From NCBI GenBank assembly GCA_024762625.1, contig JANTHA010000124.1, positions 1 to 6,487 of the forward strand: a stretch of 6,487 nucleotides of DNA. The letters are read 5' to 3'. How positions within the stretch are numbered: position 1 is the stretch's first letter; each line of letters starts with the position of its first letter. Source of the stretch: Thiotrichaceae bacterium. GTDB taxonomy: Bacteria > Pseudomonadota > Gammaproteobacteria > Thiotrichales > Thiotrichaceae. Shown here piece by piece: positions 1 to 6,410 of this stretch. The notes under the pieces are model-generated. The model ran no database searches, was not told the origin of the DNA, and worked only from the letters and a program-made list of their open reading frames with translations. Both the position numbers and the translations under genes were made by a program.

Positions 1-1200
1 AGGAACGTGATGAAAGGCCTGTACCGGGGCTTGATTGTATCCGCTTTGCTGGCCGCTGCATTCTTTTATCCAGTGACGACCTGGCTGATGGAGGGATTAA
101 GCATTGATGGACGTCCAATCAGTAGTCTTTCTATTTATTTAAGCGCGCTTGTCGGTTTGGTGGTAACCGCATTGCTGGTGGTTATTACCGATTATTACAC
201 CTCAACCTCATTTTCGCCGGTTAAAGAACTGGCTAAATCCTCCACAACAGGACATGGCACCAATGTCATTTCAGGATTGGCTCTGTCGATGCGTTCTACC
301 GCAGCGCCATTGCTGGTTATCTGTGCGGGCATCTGGGTATCCCATTATCTGGGCGGCTTATATGGCATCGCCATTGCTGCTACATCGATGTTATCCATGA
401 CGGGCATTATCGTCGCGATGGACGCGTTTGGTCCGGTAACGGATAATGCAGGCGGCATTGCCGAGATGGCTGATTTGCCTGAAGATATTCGAAATGTTAC
501 TGATGCGCTGGATGCCGTGGGTAACACAACAAAAGCCGTTACCAAAGGTTATGCAATAGGCTCCGCTGCTCTGGCTGCGTTGGTATTGTTTGCCGATTAT
601 ACGCATGAGTTAACCGCAAGCGGCATGGCGCATTTGCAGCACCTTACGTTTGATCTGAGTAACCACATGGTCATCATCGGTCTGTTTATCGGAGGAATGA
701 TTCCTTATCTGTTTGGCGCAATGGCGATGGAAGCTGTGGGCCGCGCAGCGAGTTCCGTGGTGATCGAAGTGCGTCGTCAGTTCAAGGAAATGCCAGGCAT
801 TATGGATCACACCCAGAAGCCGGATTATTCACGCGCAGTGGATCTGCTGACCAAATCGGCGATTAAGGAAATGATCATTCCTTCACTGTTGCCGGTTTTG
901 ATTCCATTGCTGGTTGGTTTCTTCCTCGGCGCTCAGGCGCTCGGCGGCGTGCTTCTGGGAACAATCATCACAGGCTTATTTGTGGCGATCTCAATGACTA
1001 CCGGCGGTGGCGCATGGGATAATTCGAAGAAATACATTGAAGATGGCAATTTCGGCGGCAAGGGCTCTGAAGCCCATAAGGCCGCGGTTACTGGCGATAC
1101 CGTAGGCGACCCGTACAAAGATACGGCTGGCCCTGCGATTAACCCTTTGATCAAGATTATCAATATCGTAGCCTTATTGATGATACCGCTGCTTGCCTAA
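1..1200 (+). CDS. hppA: Membrane-bound proton-translocating pyrophosphatase (H+-PPase), C-terminal part, 5'-truncated by window edge
   Basis: This inner-membrane enzyme hydrolyses pyrophosphate to two phosphates and pumps protons. The frame is open to base 1, and the GTG at 7 and ATG at 10 are internal codons, because bacterial members are usually about 660-700 residues and only about 399 are here. The first catalytic loop (DVGADLVGK type) must lie upstream. Visible family motifs, numbered from the GTG at 7, are [14 protein letters not shown] with Asp146, [16 protein letters not shown] with Asn173 and Lys180, [13 protein letters not shown] with Asp338 and Lys341, and [18 protein letters not shown] with Asp364, Asp368, Lys371, Asp372 and Asn379. 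These match the known substrate- and Mg-binding residues. About nine hydrophobic segments remain, consistent with roughly TM8-16. Lys176 and Thr179 in the GNTTKAVT segment are the signature of the K+-independent, proton-pumping class. The gene ends with TAA and is followed by a hairpin with a T-run. Confidence 0.97.
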   Translation, partial: RNVMKGLYRGLIVSALLAAAFFYPVTTWLMEGLSIDGRPISSLSIYLSALVGLVVTALLVVITDYYTSTSFSPVKELAKSSTTGHGTNVISGLALSMRSTAAPLLVICAGIWVSHYLGGLYGIAIAATSMLSMTGIIVAMDAFGPVTDNAGGIAEMADLPEDIRNVTDALDAVGNTTKAVTKGYAIGSAALAALVLFADYTHELTASGMAHLQHLTFDLSNHMVIIGLFIGGMIPYLFGAMAMEAVGRAASSVVIEVRRQFKEMPGIMDHTQKPDYSRAVDLLTKSAIKEMIIPSLLPVLIPLLVGFFLGAQALGGVLLGTIITGLFVAISMTTGGGAWDNSKKYIEDGNFGGKGSEAHKAAVTGDTVGDPYKDTAGPAINPLIKIINIVALLMIPLLA

Positions 1201-1223
1201 GACGCCATCCTGGTAGTTAAACA

Positions 1224-1252
1224 TTGACATACCAACTGGTATGTCAGATCAT
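1224..1252 (+). promoter_or_regulatory. Candidate sigma70 promoter for the RND operon
   Basis: A perfect -35 box TTGACA (1224-1229) is followed after exactly 17 bp by GATCAT (1247-1252), which matches TATAAT at four of six positions. Transcription would be expected to begin about 1258-1260, on or next to the adaptor ATG at 1259. The -35 box is ideal but the -10 is weak (no leading T), so this is an inference from pattern. Its position just before the efflux operon, together with the palindrome that fills its spacer, supports it. Confidence 0.45.
1225..1246. promoter_or_regulatory. 22-bp palindrome, probable repressor operator
   Basis: The left arm TGACATACCA (1225-1234) and right arm TGGTATGTCA (1237-1246) are exact reverse complements around a 2-bp centre (AC). 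The palindrome covers five of the six bases of the candidate -35 box and the whole spacer, the usual place for a repressor site. Size and symmetry resemble operators of TetR/AcrR-type regulators that control RND pumps, but no regulator gene is in the window and I do not recognise the half-site. As RNA it could also fold as a hairpin, but no T-run follows, so it is not a terminator itself. Confidence 0.6.
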
Positions 1253-1291
1253 CCCGATATGAAAGTCATTACTTGCATATCGGGATTTTTT
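1251..1291 (+). terminator. Strong intrinsic-terminator-like hairpin after hppA, overlapping the start of the adaptor gene
   Basis: Bases 1251-1266 pair with 1271-1286 around a 4-nt loop (CATT, 1267-1270). The stem is 16 positions long with a single A-G mismatch (1262/1275). The outer ten pairs, ATCCCGATAT against ATATCGGGAT, are perfect. A run of six T (1286-1291) follows directly. This is the expected form of a rho-independent terminator for hppA, starting 50 nt after its stop. It lies largely inside the N-terminal coding sequence of the adaptor gene, and the ATG at 1259-1261 is within the left arm, which is unusual. Confidence 0.7.
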
Positions 1292-2386
1292 ATTGGCGCG
1301 TGTTTTATTGTTGCGGTTCAACTTGTTGGCGCTGAGTCTATTGTCCTACCGGAGCAACAAAATAATGTTGCAAATGCATCAGCTGAGAAGCGATCGAATC
1401 ACAAGAAACCAGTCTTTAAAGTGACGCTGCGACCATTATCTGATCTGTTGGCGCATTCCACGAATAGCGTCCCAGCGGCGGTAATTAGTCTGAATCATAC
1501 GACCATCAGCGCTGAAATTACGGGACGAATCAAGGCGTTATATGCTGAAACAGGCGATACTGTAAAGAAAGGCGAAAAACTGGCTTCAATTGATTGTCGC
1601 TCTTATGATCTGGCCTTAAAGCAGGCCGAAGCGGTTCTGAAAGTGGCGAAAACACAGTTTAACCTGGCTAGAAAGCAGCATGTAAGAAACCGGGATCTGG
1701 TAAAGAAGGGTACAATTTCAAGAGAGTTGTATGATCAGACAGATGCCAAACAGCGCGCAACGCTGGCTGATATAGAATTAAAAAACGTACAAATTGAGAG
1801 CGCACGGCTTGCCGTGAGTCGTTGCCAGATTGTTGCGCCTTTCGGAGGGCAGATTACCGATCGGCTAGTACAACAGGGTCAGTTGGTGATGCCCGCTACG
1901 CCGCTTTTCAAATTGTTACAGAATGATCGTCTCGAGATCAGGGCGAATCTTTCTCCATCAGAAATAAAATTAATCCAGGACTCGCCCATGCTTGAATTTG
2001 TATCGGGCGGGCGGCGTTTTAAAGCTGAGTTGCGTAGCGTTATTCAATCGGTGGATGAAACCACGCGCACCCAGGAAGCGCGTCTCACCTTGCCTAGAAA
2101 TGCCGCAGTTGTCGCTGGCATGTCGGGGCGACTCGAATGGAGCAGCAAAATACCCAGCATCCCGGCGGATTACCTTCTGCAACGGGAGGGCAAACTGGGA
2201 GTTATGATCGCTCGAAAAATCACATCAGCAGAAAAAATAAAAACAGCGATTGCTCAATTTTACCCCTTGCCTGACGCCAGCGAAGGACGCCCCGCCATTA
2301 TAGATTTACCGAAGAATACGCCCATTATCGACCAGAACCGCTACCGGGTAAAAGATGGGCAGCATGTCATGATTGCTCCTGAATAG
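1259..2386 (+). CDS. RND efflux periplasmic adaptor subunit (membrane fusion protein, HlyD/AcrA-like)
   Basis: This is the periplasmic adaptor expected to join an inner-membrane RND pump to an outer-membrane channel. Residues are numbered from the longer start at 1241 (381 aa). Order: signal peptide (from Met7: Met-Lys, a long hydrophobic core, then a VGA-like cleavage site near 31), linker, first half of the lipoyl domain (about 84-118, with GRIKALYAETGDTVKKGEKL), alpha-hairpin with coiled-coil character (about 120-194), second lipoyl half (CQIVAPFGGQI, 195-226), then beta-barrel and membrane-proximal parts to the end. I chose ATG 1259 because it gives a clean signal peptide; starting at 1241 adds the acidic MSDHPD in front. 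An in-frame TAG at 1214 limits the start, and neither ATG has a Shine-Dalgarno sequence. The mature protein has exactly two cysteines (119, 195), at the two ends of the hairpin. The permease gene follows after 8 nt. Family certain, substrate unknown. Confidence 0.93.
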   Translation: MKVITCISGFFIGACFIVAVQLVGAESIVLPEQQNNVANASAEKRSNHKKPVFKVTLRPLSDLLAHSTNSVPAAVISLNHTTISAEITGRIKALYAETGDTVKKGEKLASIDCRSYDLALKQAEAVLKVAKTQFNLARKQHVRNRDLVKKGTISRELYDQTDAKQRATLADIELKNVQIESARLAVSRCQIVAPFGGQITDRLVQQGQLVMPATPLFKLLQNDRLEIRANLSPSEIKLIQDSPMLEFVSGGRRFKAELRSVIQSVDETTRTQEARLTLPRNAAVVAGMSGRLEWSSKIPSIPADYLLQREGKLGVMIARKITSAEKIKTAIAQFYPLPDASEGRPAIIDLPKNTPIIDQNRYRVKDGQHVMIAPE

Positions 2387-2394
2387 GCGAGTAG

Positions 2395-5300
2395 ATGTAT
2401 TTACGCCTGATACAGAATCATGTCCTGGCAAACCTCGCTTTTGCGCTGGTTCTGGTGGTTGGCGCATTGTCTTATCTGCAAATGCCGCGCCAGCAGGATC
2501 CAACGATAAATTTCAACTGGATCACCATTATCACGGTGTTGCCAGGCGCTTCCGCCAGCGATGTTGAAAAGCGCGTGACCGATGTGCTTGAAGACGCCAT
2601 TAACGGCATTCAGGATATGCGCTTTGTGTCCAGCAATAGCCGTGAAAACACCTCCAGCATACTGGTGCGTTTCGAGGACATTAGCGAACGGATTTATGAC
2701 AAGCGCCTCAGTGATTTGCGCCGCGAGCTGGAGGCGGCGCAGGATGATCTGCCGGAGGAGGCGGAAGACAGCGTGATTGTTGAAATCACCTCAGGTAATG
2801 CGTTTCCGGCGGCGCTGATTGCCATTACATCGCTGGCGGATGATGAAAACCTGCGCTTGCAGGCGCGCAATGCGAGAAAAGCAATCAAGCAAATGTCTGG
2901 CGTCAATCGCGTTGATAGCGTGGCGCTGGATGATCCTGAGCTGCAGATCAGCTTTTATCCTGAAGCGCTGGAAAGCCTGAATCTGACGCCTGTGCAACTC
3001 TCGGATTCAATCCGGCTCTGGTTTCAGGATGTTTCTGCAGGTACGCTGGATGTTGGCAAGCAAAGCTGGCTGGTGCGCATTGTCGGCAAGACCAGCGATG
3101 CGGTAGCTGTAGGTCGTCTGCCGATACCCGGATTACAAGGCGAAGTCCCTTTGTCGCGCATCGCAACAGTAAAACGGGCTCGCCAGAAAGCAACCCAGGA
3201 AGTGCGTTATGATGGCGCAGCGGCGATTTTGCTGTCTGTGCTGAAGCAGGATGACGCCAATGTCATTCAGCTGATCGACAAGTTAAATCACTGGGTGTAT
3301 GAACAAAACAAGGTGGTCGCCAGCAAGGGCATTCGTTTCAATATGGTTGATGACCAGACATTGCCGACTAAAAAAGCGATTAATATCATGCAGAGCAACG
3401 CCTTGATCGGCTTGTTGCTCGTTTTGTTTGTGACCTGGCTGTTTCTCGGCGCTCGCATTGCGTTTCTGACTTCAATCGGCATCCCGTTCATACTTGCGGC
3501 GACCTTCTGGATTTTATCTGCGACAGGCGAAACGCTGAATATCACCGTGTTGCTCGGAGTGATCATTGTGCTCGGCATGCTGGTGGACGATGCGGTCGTG
3601 GTTGTCGAAGCAATTTATTACCGGATGCAGCGCGGTATGGCGTCGTTGGCGGCAATACGGGAATCCATGAAAGAAGTGGCTTTGCCGGTAACAACGGCGG
3701 TGCTCACTACCATGTCGGCTTTTCTGCCGCTGATGCTGGTGCCTGGCCTGGTTGGAAAATTCATGCGCGTGATACCGATGGTGGTCACCATTGCGCTTGC
3801 AATCAGCCTGATCGAGGCGTTCTGGATGCTTCCTGCGCATGTACAGGCCATAAAGCTTGATTTTAAGAAAAAATCCTGGCTGCAACGTGTTCGTGAAAAC
3901 GTGATTCATTGGGTGCAGCTCAAATACTCTCGCTTGCTGATACGCGCACTACGCTGGCCAAAATTGACCCTTGGCGCAATTTTTCTGAGTTTTCTGATGG
4001 CTATCGGGGTGCTAGCGGCGGGCATGATCAAGGTCGATTTTTTTGCAGCCGACACCTTGCGCATCTTTTATGTCAACATCGAAATGCCGCCTTCATCACC
4101 GCTTGAAAACACCATGCGGGTTGCCCTCAAGGTGGAAAAACAGGTAAAAAAACACCTCTCGCCAAAAGATGCGCGCGCGGTTGTTACCTACGGCGGACTG
4201 ATGTTTACCGAGACAGAGCCGCTCTATGGAAGCCATAATGCGCAGATCGTGGTTAGTCTGTTGCCCAGGGAGCAGGGTTCGCGAGCAGTGCGCGACATCG
4301 TCGAGGGAATGCGCAAGGATGTGACGTCGGTGGTCGGCGCAAATAATATCTCTTTTTTGACGCTGGCGTCCGGCCCGCCTTCCAGCAAACCGATCAGCCT
4401 CAAGGTGCGCGGCGATAACTATCAAGAGCTAAAACAGGCTGCTGATGTGTTGCGATCTATTTTAAAGGGGATCAAGGGCATCAAGGATATCAGTGACGAC
4501 GCGTCACCCGGTCGCATGGAGCTGACGCTTAAAATGGATCATGATGCAGTGCGTCGCGTCGGAATTAATCCGCTTGATTTGACGCGCACTATCCGCCTGC
4601 TGGTGGATGGCGATGTGGTCGCAGAGATGCAGGATAATGGCGAGAAACTGCTGATTCGCGTCAGGGCGCAACAGGAGAAATATGCAAATATTGGCGAGTT
4701 GCTGGATTTCAGAATGCCGGCGCCGAATGGCCAGAGTATTGCTCTCAAGCAACTTATGATCCAGGAGCGTAATGTTTCACTGGGAAATATTCGCCATTAT
4801 AATTTTCGTCGCGCTATCACGCTGGAAGCTGATATTAAAAAACTCGCTACCAGGGAAGATTTTGTCGCCTGTCGTTTTCGCCCGGCGCTTCACAGCCTGA
4901 ATCCGGACTGGGGCGAAGCGCGCGATTATAGAAACTGCCAGCTGGACACTGTTACTGCAAATAAGCTATTACTGGAAGCCTGGGAAAAACGCCGTCAGGA
5001 ATTTCCGAATATTGCACTTGATTTTTCCGGGCAGCTGGATGATATTCAGGAAAGCCTGGATGCGATCGGCAAGCTGTTTATCGTGGGTCTCGGGCTTATG
5101 TTTCTGGTGCTGGGTACGCAGTTTCGCAGTTATTTTCAGCCGATCATGATACTGGCGACTGTGCCGCTGGCTTTTACCGGTGTAATTTTCGGTTTGCTGG
5201 TAACGCAAAACCCGCTGAGTCTGTACACCATGTATGGCGTGGTGGCGCTGGCGGGTATCGCCGTTAACGCCGCAATCGTGCTGATTTCGGCGGCGAATGA

Positions 5301-5580
5301 TCGTCTGCAACAGGGAATGAGTGTGATACACGCCACGGTGTATGCGGCGCGTCGTCGAGTCATTCCTATACTGATCACCACGCTTACGACTATCGCAGGT
5401 CTGTTTTCGCTTGCGGCTGGCCTGGGCGGGCATTCGTTGATCTGGGGGCCAGTGGCGACCGCCATCGTCTGGGGCGTGGGTTTTTCTTCATTGCTGACAC
5501 TGTTTGCAATCCCGGCGATTTATCTGGCAGGCATGCGCCGCAAGGAACGCGAACTGGCAAAAAAACGTAAAAGCCAATAA
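2395..5580 (+). CDS. RND-family efflux transporter permease (AcrB/HAE-like, proton-driven)
   Basis: This is the inner-membrane pump, presumably a homotrimer exchanging protons for an exported substrate. It has 1061 aa, within the usual RND range, in two repeats: TM1 (about 9-28), porter domain (about 29-330), TM2-TM6 (about 336-478), TM7 (about 524-543), second porter domain (about 544-890) and TM8-TM12 (about 893-1045), ending in a basic tail. TM4 has LGMLVDDAVVVVEA; Asp398-Asp399 correspond to the proton-relay Asp407-Asp408 of AcrB. In TM10 the AcrB Lys940 position is Asn958 (AVNAAIVLIS), as in several non-AcrB RND branches. ATG 2395 is secure at the 5' side because an in-frame TAG directly precedes it; only a weak AGGCGAG lies upstream, so translation may be coupled to the adaptor. 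The only two cysteines (826, 848) lie in what looks like an extra periplasmic segment before TVTANKLL. No outer-membrane factor is adjacent. Drug, metal or lipid substrates cannot be told apart. Confidence 0.96.
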   Translation: MYLRLIQNHVLANLAFALVLVVGALSYLQMPRQQDPTINFNWITIITVLPGASASDVEKRVTDVLEDAINGIQDMRFVSSNSRENTSSILVRFEDISERIYDKRLSDLRRELEAAQDDLPEEAEDSVIVEITSGNAFPAALIAITSLADDENLRLQARNARKAIKQMSGVNRVDSVALDDPELQISFYPEALESLNLTPVQLSDSIRLWFQDVSAGTLDVGKQSWLVRIVGKTSDAVAVGRLPIPGLQGEVPLSRIATVKRARQKATQEVRYDGAAAILLSVLKQDDANVIQLIDKLNHWVYEQNKVVASKGIRFNMVDDQTLPTKKAINIMQSNALIGLLLVLFVTWLFLGARIAFLTSIGIPFILAATFWILSATGETLNITVLLGVIIVLGMLVDDAVVVVEAIYYRMQRGMASLAAIRESMKEVALPVTTAVLTTMSAFLPLMLVPGLVGKFMRVIPMVVTIALAISLIEAFWMLPAHVQAIKLDFKKKSWLQRVRENVIHWVQLKYSRLLIRALRWPKLTLGAIFLSFLMAIGVLAAGMIKVDFFAADTLRIFYVNIEMPPSSPLENTMRVALKVEKQVKKHLSPKDARAVVTYGGLMFTETEPLYGSHNAQIVVSLLPREQGSRAVRDIVEGMRKDVTSVVGANNISFLTLASGPPSSKPISLKVRGDNYQELKQAADVLRSILKGIKGIKDISDDASPGRMELTLKMDHDAVRRVGINPLDLTRTIRLLVDGDVVAEMQDNGEKLLIRVRAQQEKYANIGELLDFRMPAPNGQSIALKQLMIQERNVSLGNIRHYNFRRAITLEADIKKLATREDFVACRFRPALHSLNPDWGEARDYRNCQLDTVTANKLLLEAWEKRRQEFPNIALDFSGQLDDIQESLDAIGKLFIVGLGLMFLVLGTQFRSYFQPIMILATVPLAFTGVIFGLLVTQNPLSLYTMYGVVALAGIAVNAAIVLISAANDRLQQGMSVIHATVYAARRRVIPILITTLTTIAGLFSLAAGLGGHSLIWGPVATAIVWGVGFSSLLTLFAIPAIYLAGMRRKERELAKKRKSQ

Positions 5581-5593
5581 GCTTTCATGTTTT

Positions 5594-5620
5594 GAGTTTG
5601 ATATTTCAGGAAACTCTGAA
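5594..5620 (+). other. Two mutually exclusive small hairpins just upstream of the hydrolase Shine-Dalgarno
   Basis: GAGTTT (5594-5599) can pair with AAACTC (5611-5616), and TTCAG (5605-5609) can pair with CTGAA (5616-5620). The two stems overlap, so only one can form. Neither is followed by a T-run, so this is not a terminator, and readthrough from the RND operon into the hydrolase gene is possible. Short A/T-rich stems like these arise by chance; a role in translation control is only a guess. Confidence 0.25.
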
Positions 5621-5621
5621 T

Positions 5622-5628
5622 AAGGAGG
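5622..5628 (+). promoter_or_regulatory. Strong Shine-Dalgarno AAGGAGG for the YdjM-like gene
   Basis: AAGGAGG is a full match to the anti-Shine-Dalgarno and ends 3 nt before ATG 5632, a slightly short spacing. With the in-frame TGA at 5617 it fixes the start. It contrasts with the two RND genes, which have weak or absent sites, so the hydrolase can be translated independently. Confidence 0.85.
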
Positions 5629-5631
5629 CCT

Positions 5632-6327
5632 ATGGCAAATTTCAATACACATCTGGGCGTAGCCGCAGTCGCTTCGGGGATGCTCGCAACGCTTTGTTTG
5701 CAAGTCGGTTTTGTCGATGCAAAAGACGCCTTGTTGCTGGCGTTTATGGGCGTGGTGGGCGGCATCCTTCCAGATATTGATTTACACTATTCGCACCCAA
5801 GCCGTATTCTGTTTTCTCTGCTTGGAATAGCGTTGGCGTTCCTCTGGGTGTTTTCCGCCAAAAACCAGTTGTCAGTTGTGGAGCTCTGGGGCGCTGGGCT
5901 GGGCATTTATCTGTTAGTGCGTTTCCCGTTGTGGGCCTTGTTTAATCGGTTTACCGTGCATCGCGGCGCGATTCATTCAATTGCCACAGCGTTGTTGTTT
6001 TTTCTGGCGACGGCGGCAATCAGTTATCATCTGTTTGCCAGGCCAGCGTTTATTTCATGGTTTATCGCCTTGTTTATTTTCGCTGGATTTATGCTACATC
6101 TGTTACTGGATGAAATTTACAGCGTTGATTTTATGGGCCACCGCCTCAAGCGTTCATTTGGCACCGCGTTAAAGTTCATCGACGCCGACGAGCCATGGAC
6201 GATCGGCGTGATCGCTCTGGCCTGCCTGTTTTGCTGGTATTTTTCTCCGGATGCAAGCCAGTTTGTTGATACCTTGACTAGCAAAGAGACCTATCAGTTG
6301 ATATTGCAGCGGATGCTGCCGCACTGA
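5632..6327 (+). CDS. YdjM-like inner-membrane putative metal-dependent hydrolase (PF04307-type)
   Basis: This is a 231-residue polytopic membrane protein of the family usually named 'LexA-binding, inner membrane-associated putative hydrolase' or 'metal-dependent hydrolase'. The reaction and substrate are not established for the family. Conserved polar motifs sit at helix ends: NFNTH (His7), GGILPDIDLHYSHPSR (Asp48, Asp50, His52), VHRGAIHS (His110, His115) and HLLLDE (His156, Asp160), followed by a GHRLKR turn. Together they could form a metal site at the membrane face. Hydrophobic stretches lie at about 8-25, 33-46, 58-75, 85-104, 117-134, 140-160 and 189-204. The length is close to the family norm (E. 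coli YdjM is about 196 aa). The start is fixed by an in-frame TGA at 5617 and AAGGAGG. It lies 51 nt after the permease, same strand, no terminator between, so co-transcription is possible. I see no LexA box upstream, so SOS control is not supported here. Confidence 0.88.
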   Translation: MANFNTHLGVAAVASGMLATLCLQVGFVDAKDALLLAFMGVVGGILPDIDLHYSHPSRILFSLLGIALAFLWVFSAKNQLSVVELWGAGLGIYLLVRFPLWALFNRFTVHRGAIHSIATALLFFLATAAISYHLFARPAFISWFIALFIFAGFMLHLLLDEIYSVDFMGHRLKRSFGTALKFIDADEPWTIGVIALACLFCWYFSPDASQFVDTLTSKETYQLILQRMLPH

Positions 6328-6330
6328 TTG

Positions 6331-6356
6331 ATACCTGAAATACCTGGTAACCTGGT
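6331..6356. repeat. Short imperfect direct repeats of an ACCTG(GT) unit
   Basis: ATACCTG occurs at 6331-6337 and 6340-6346 (period 9), and ACCTGGT occurs at 6342-6348 and 6350-6356 (period 8), giving three degenerate copies of the unit. They lie just after the hydrolase stop in non-coding DNA. The cause is probably replication slippage; a binding function cannot be excluded. Confidence 0.6.
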
Positions 6357-6360
6357 TTAC

Positions 6361-6380
6361 AACGAAACTAAACGAAACTA
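6361..6380. repeat. Perfect 10-bp tandem duplication (AACGAAACTA x2)
   Basis: Two identical copies of AACGAAACTA stand end to end between the convergent genes. Two copies only, so it is best explained as a small slippage duplication. Confidence 0.85.
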
Positions 6381-6383
6381 GCA

Positions 6384-6410
6384 GGCGACGGACTATTCCG
6401 CCTCATTTTT
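6384..6410 (+). terminator. Weak terminator-like hairpin between convergent genes
   Basis: GGCG (6384-6387) can pair with CGCC (6399-6402), with a 2-nt bulge and three inner pairs (one G-U) closing a 3-nt loop. TCATTTTT follows. It could end transcripts from the hydrolase gene, which is expected here because a convergent gene begins to overlap. The stem is short and bulged, so confidence is low. Confidence 0.25.

Noticed and set aside
7..12. GTG at 7 or ATG at 10 as the real start of hppA
   Set aside because: The frame is open to base 1, no Shine-Dalgarno is visible, and the family needs about 270-300 more residues including the first catalytic loop. The gene is cut by the window edge.
345..1163. 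Minus-strand open frames opposite hppA
   Set aside because: They are antisense shadows of a strongly conserved gene, with no recognisable motifs or ribosome-binding sites.
1286..1330. Possible lipobox (IGAC) in the adaptor N-terminus, which would make it a lipoprotein like AcrA
   Set aside because: The residues after that cysteine stay strongly hydrophobic (FIVAVQLVGA), so the cysteine is in the middle of the signal core rather than at its end. A normal signal-peptide cleavage after VGA fits better.
3288..5465. Long minus-strand open frames opposite the RND permease (up to 154 codons)
   Set aside because: The + strand frame is an intact 1061-residue RND protein with diagnostic motifs. The antisense products have low-complexity compositions and no family features.
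5592..5780. Short + strand open frame overlapping the start of the hydrolase gene
   Set aside because: It is out of frame with the hydrolase, lacks a ribosome-binding site, and the AAGGAGG points to ATG 5632.
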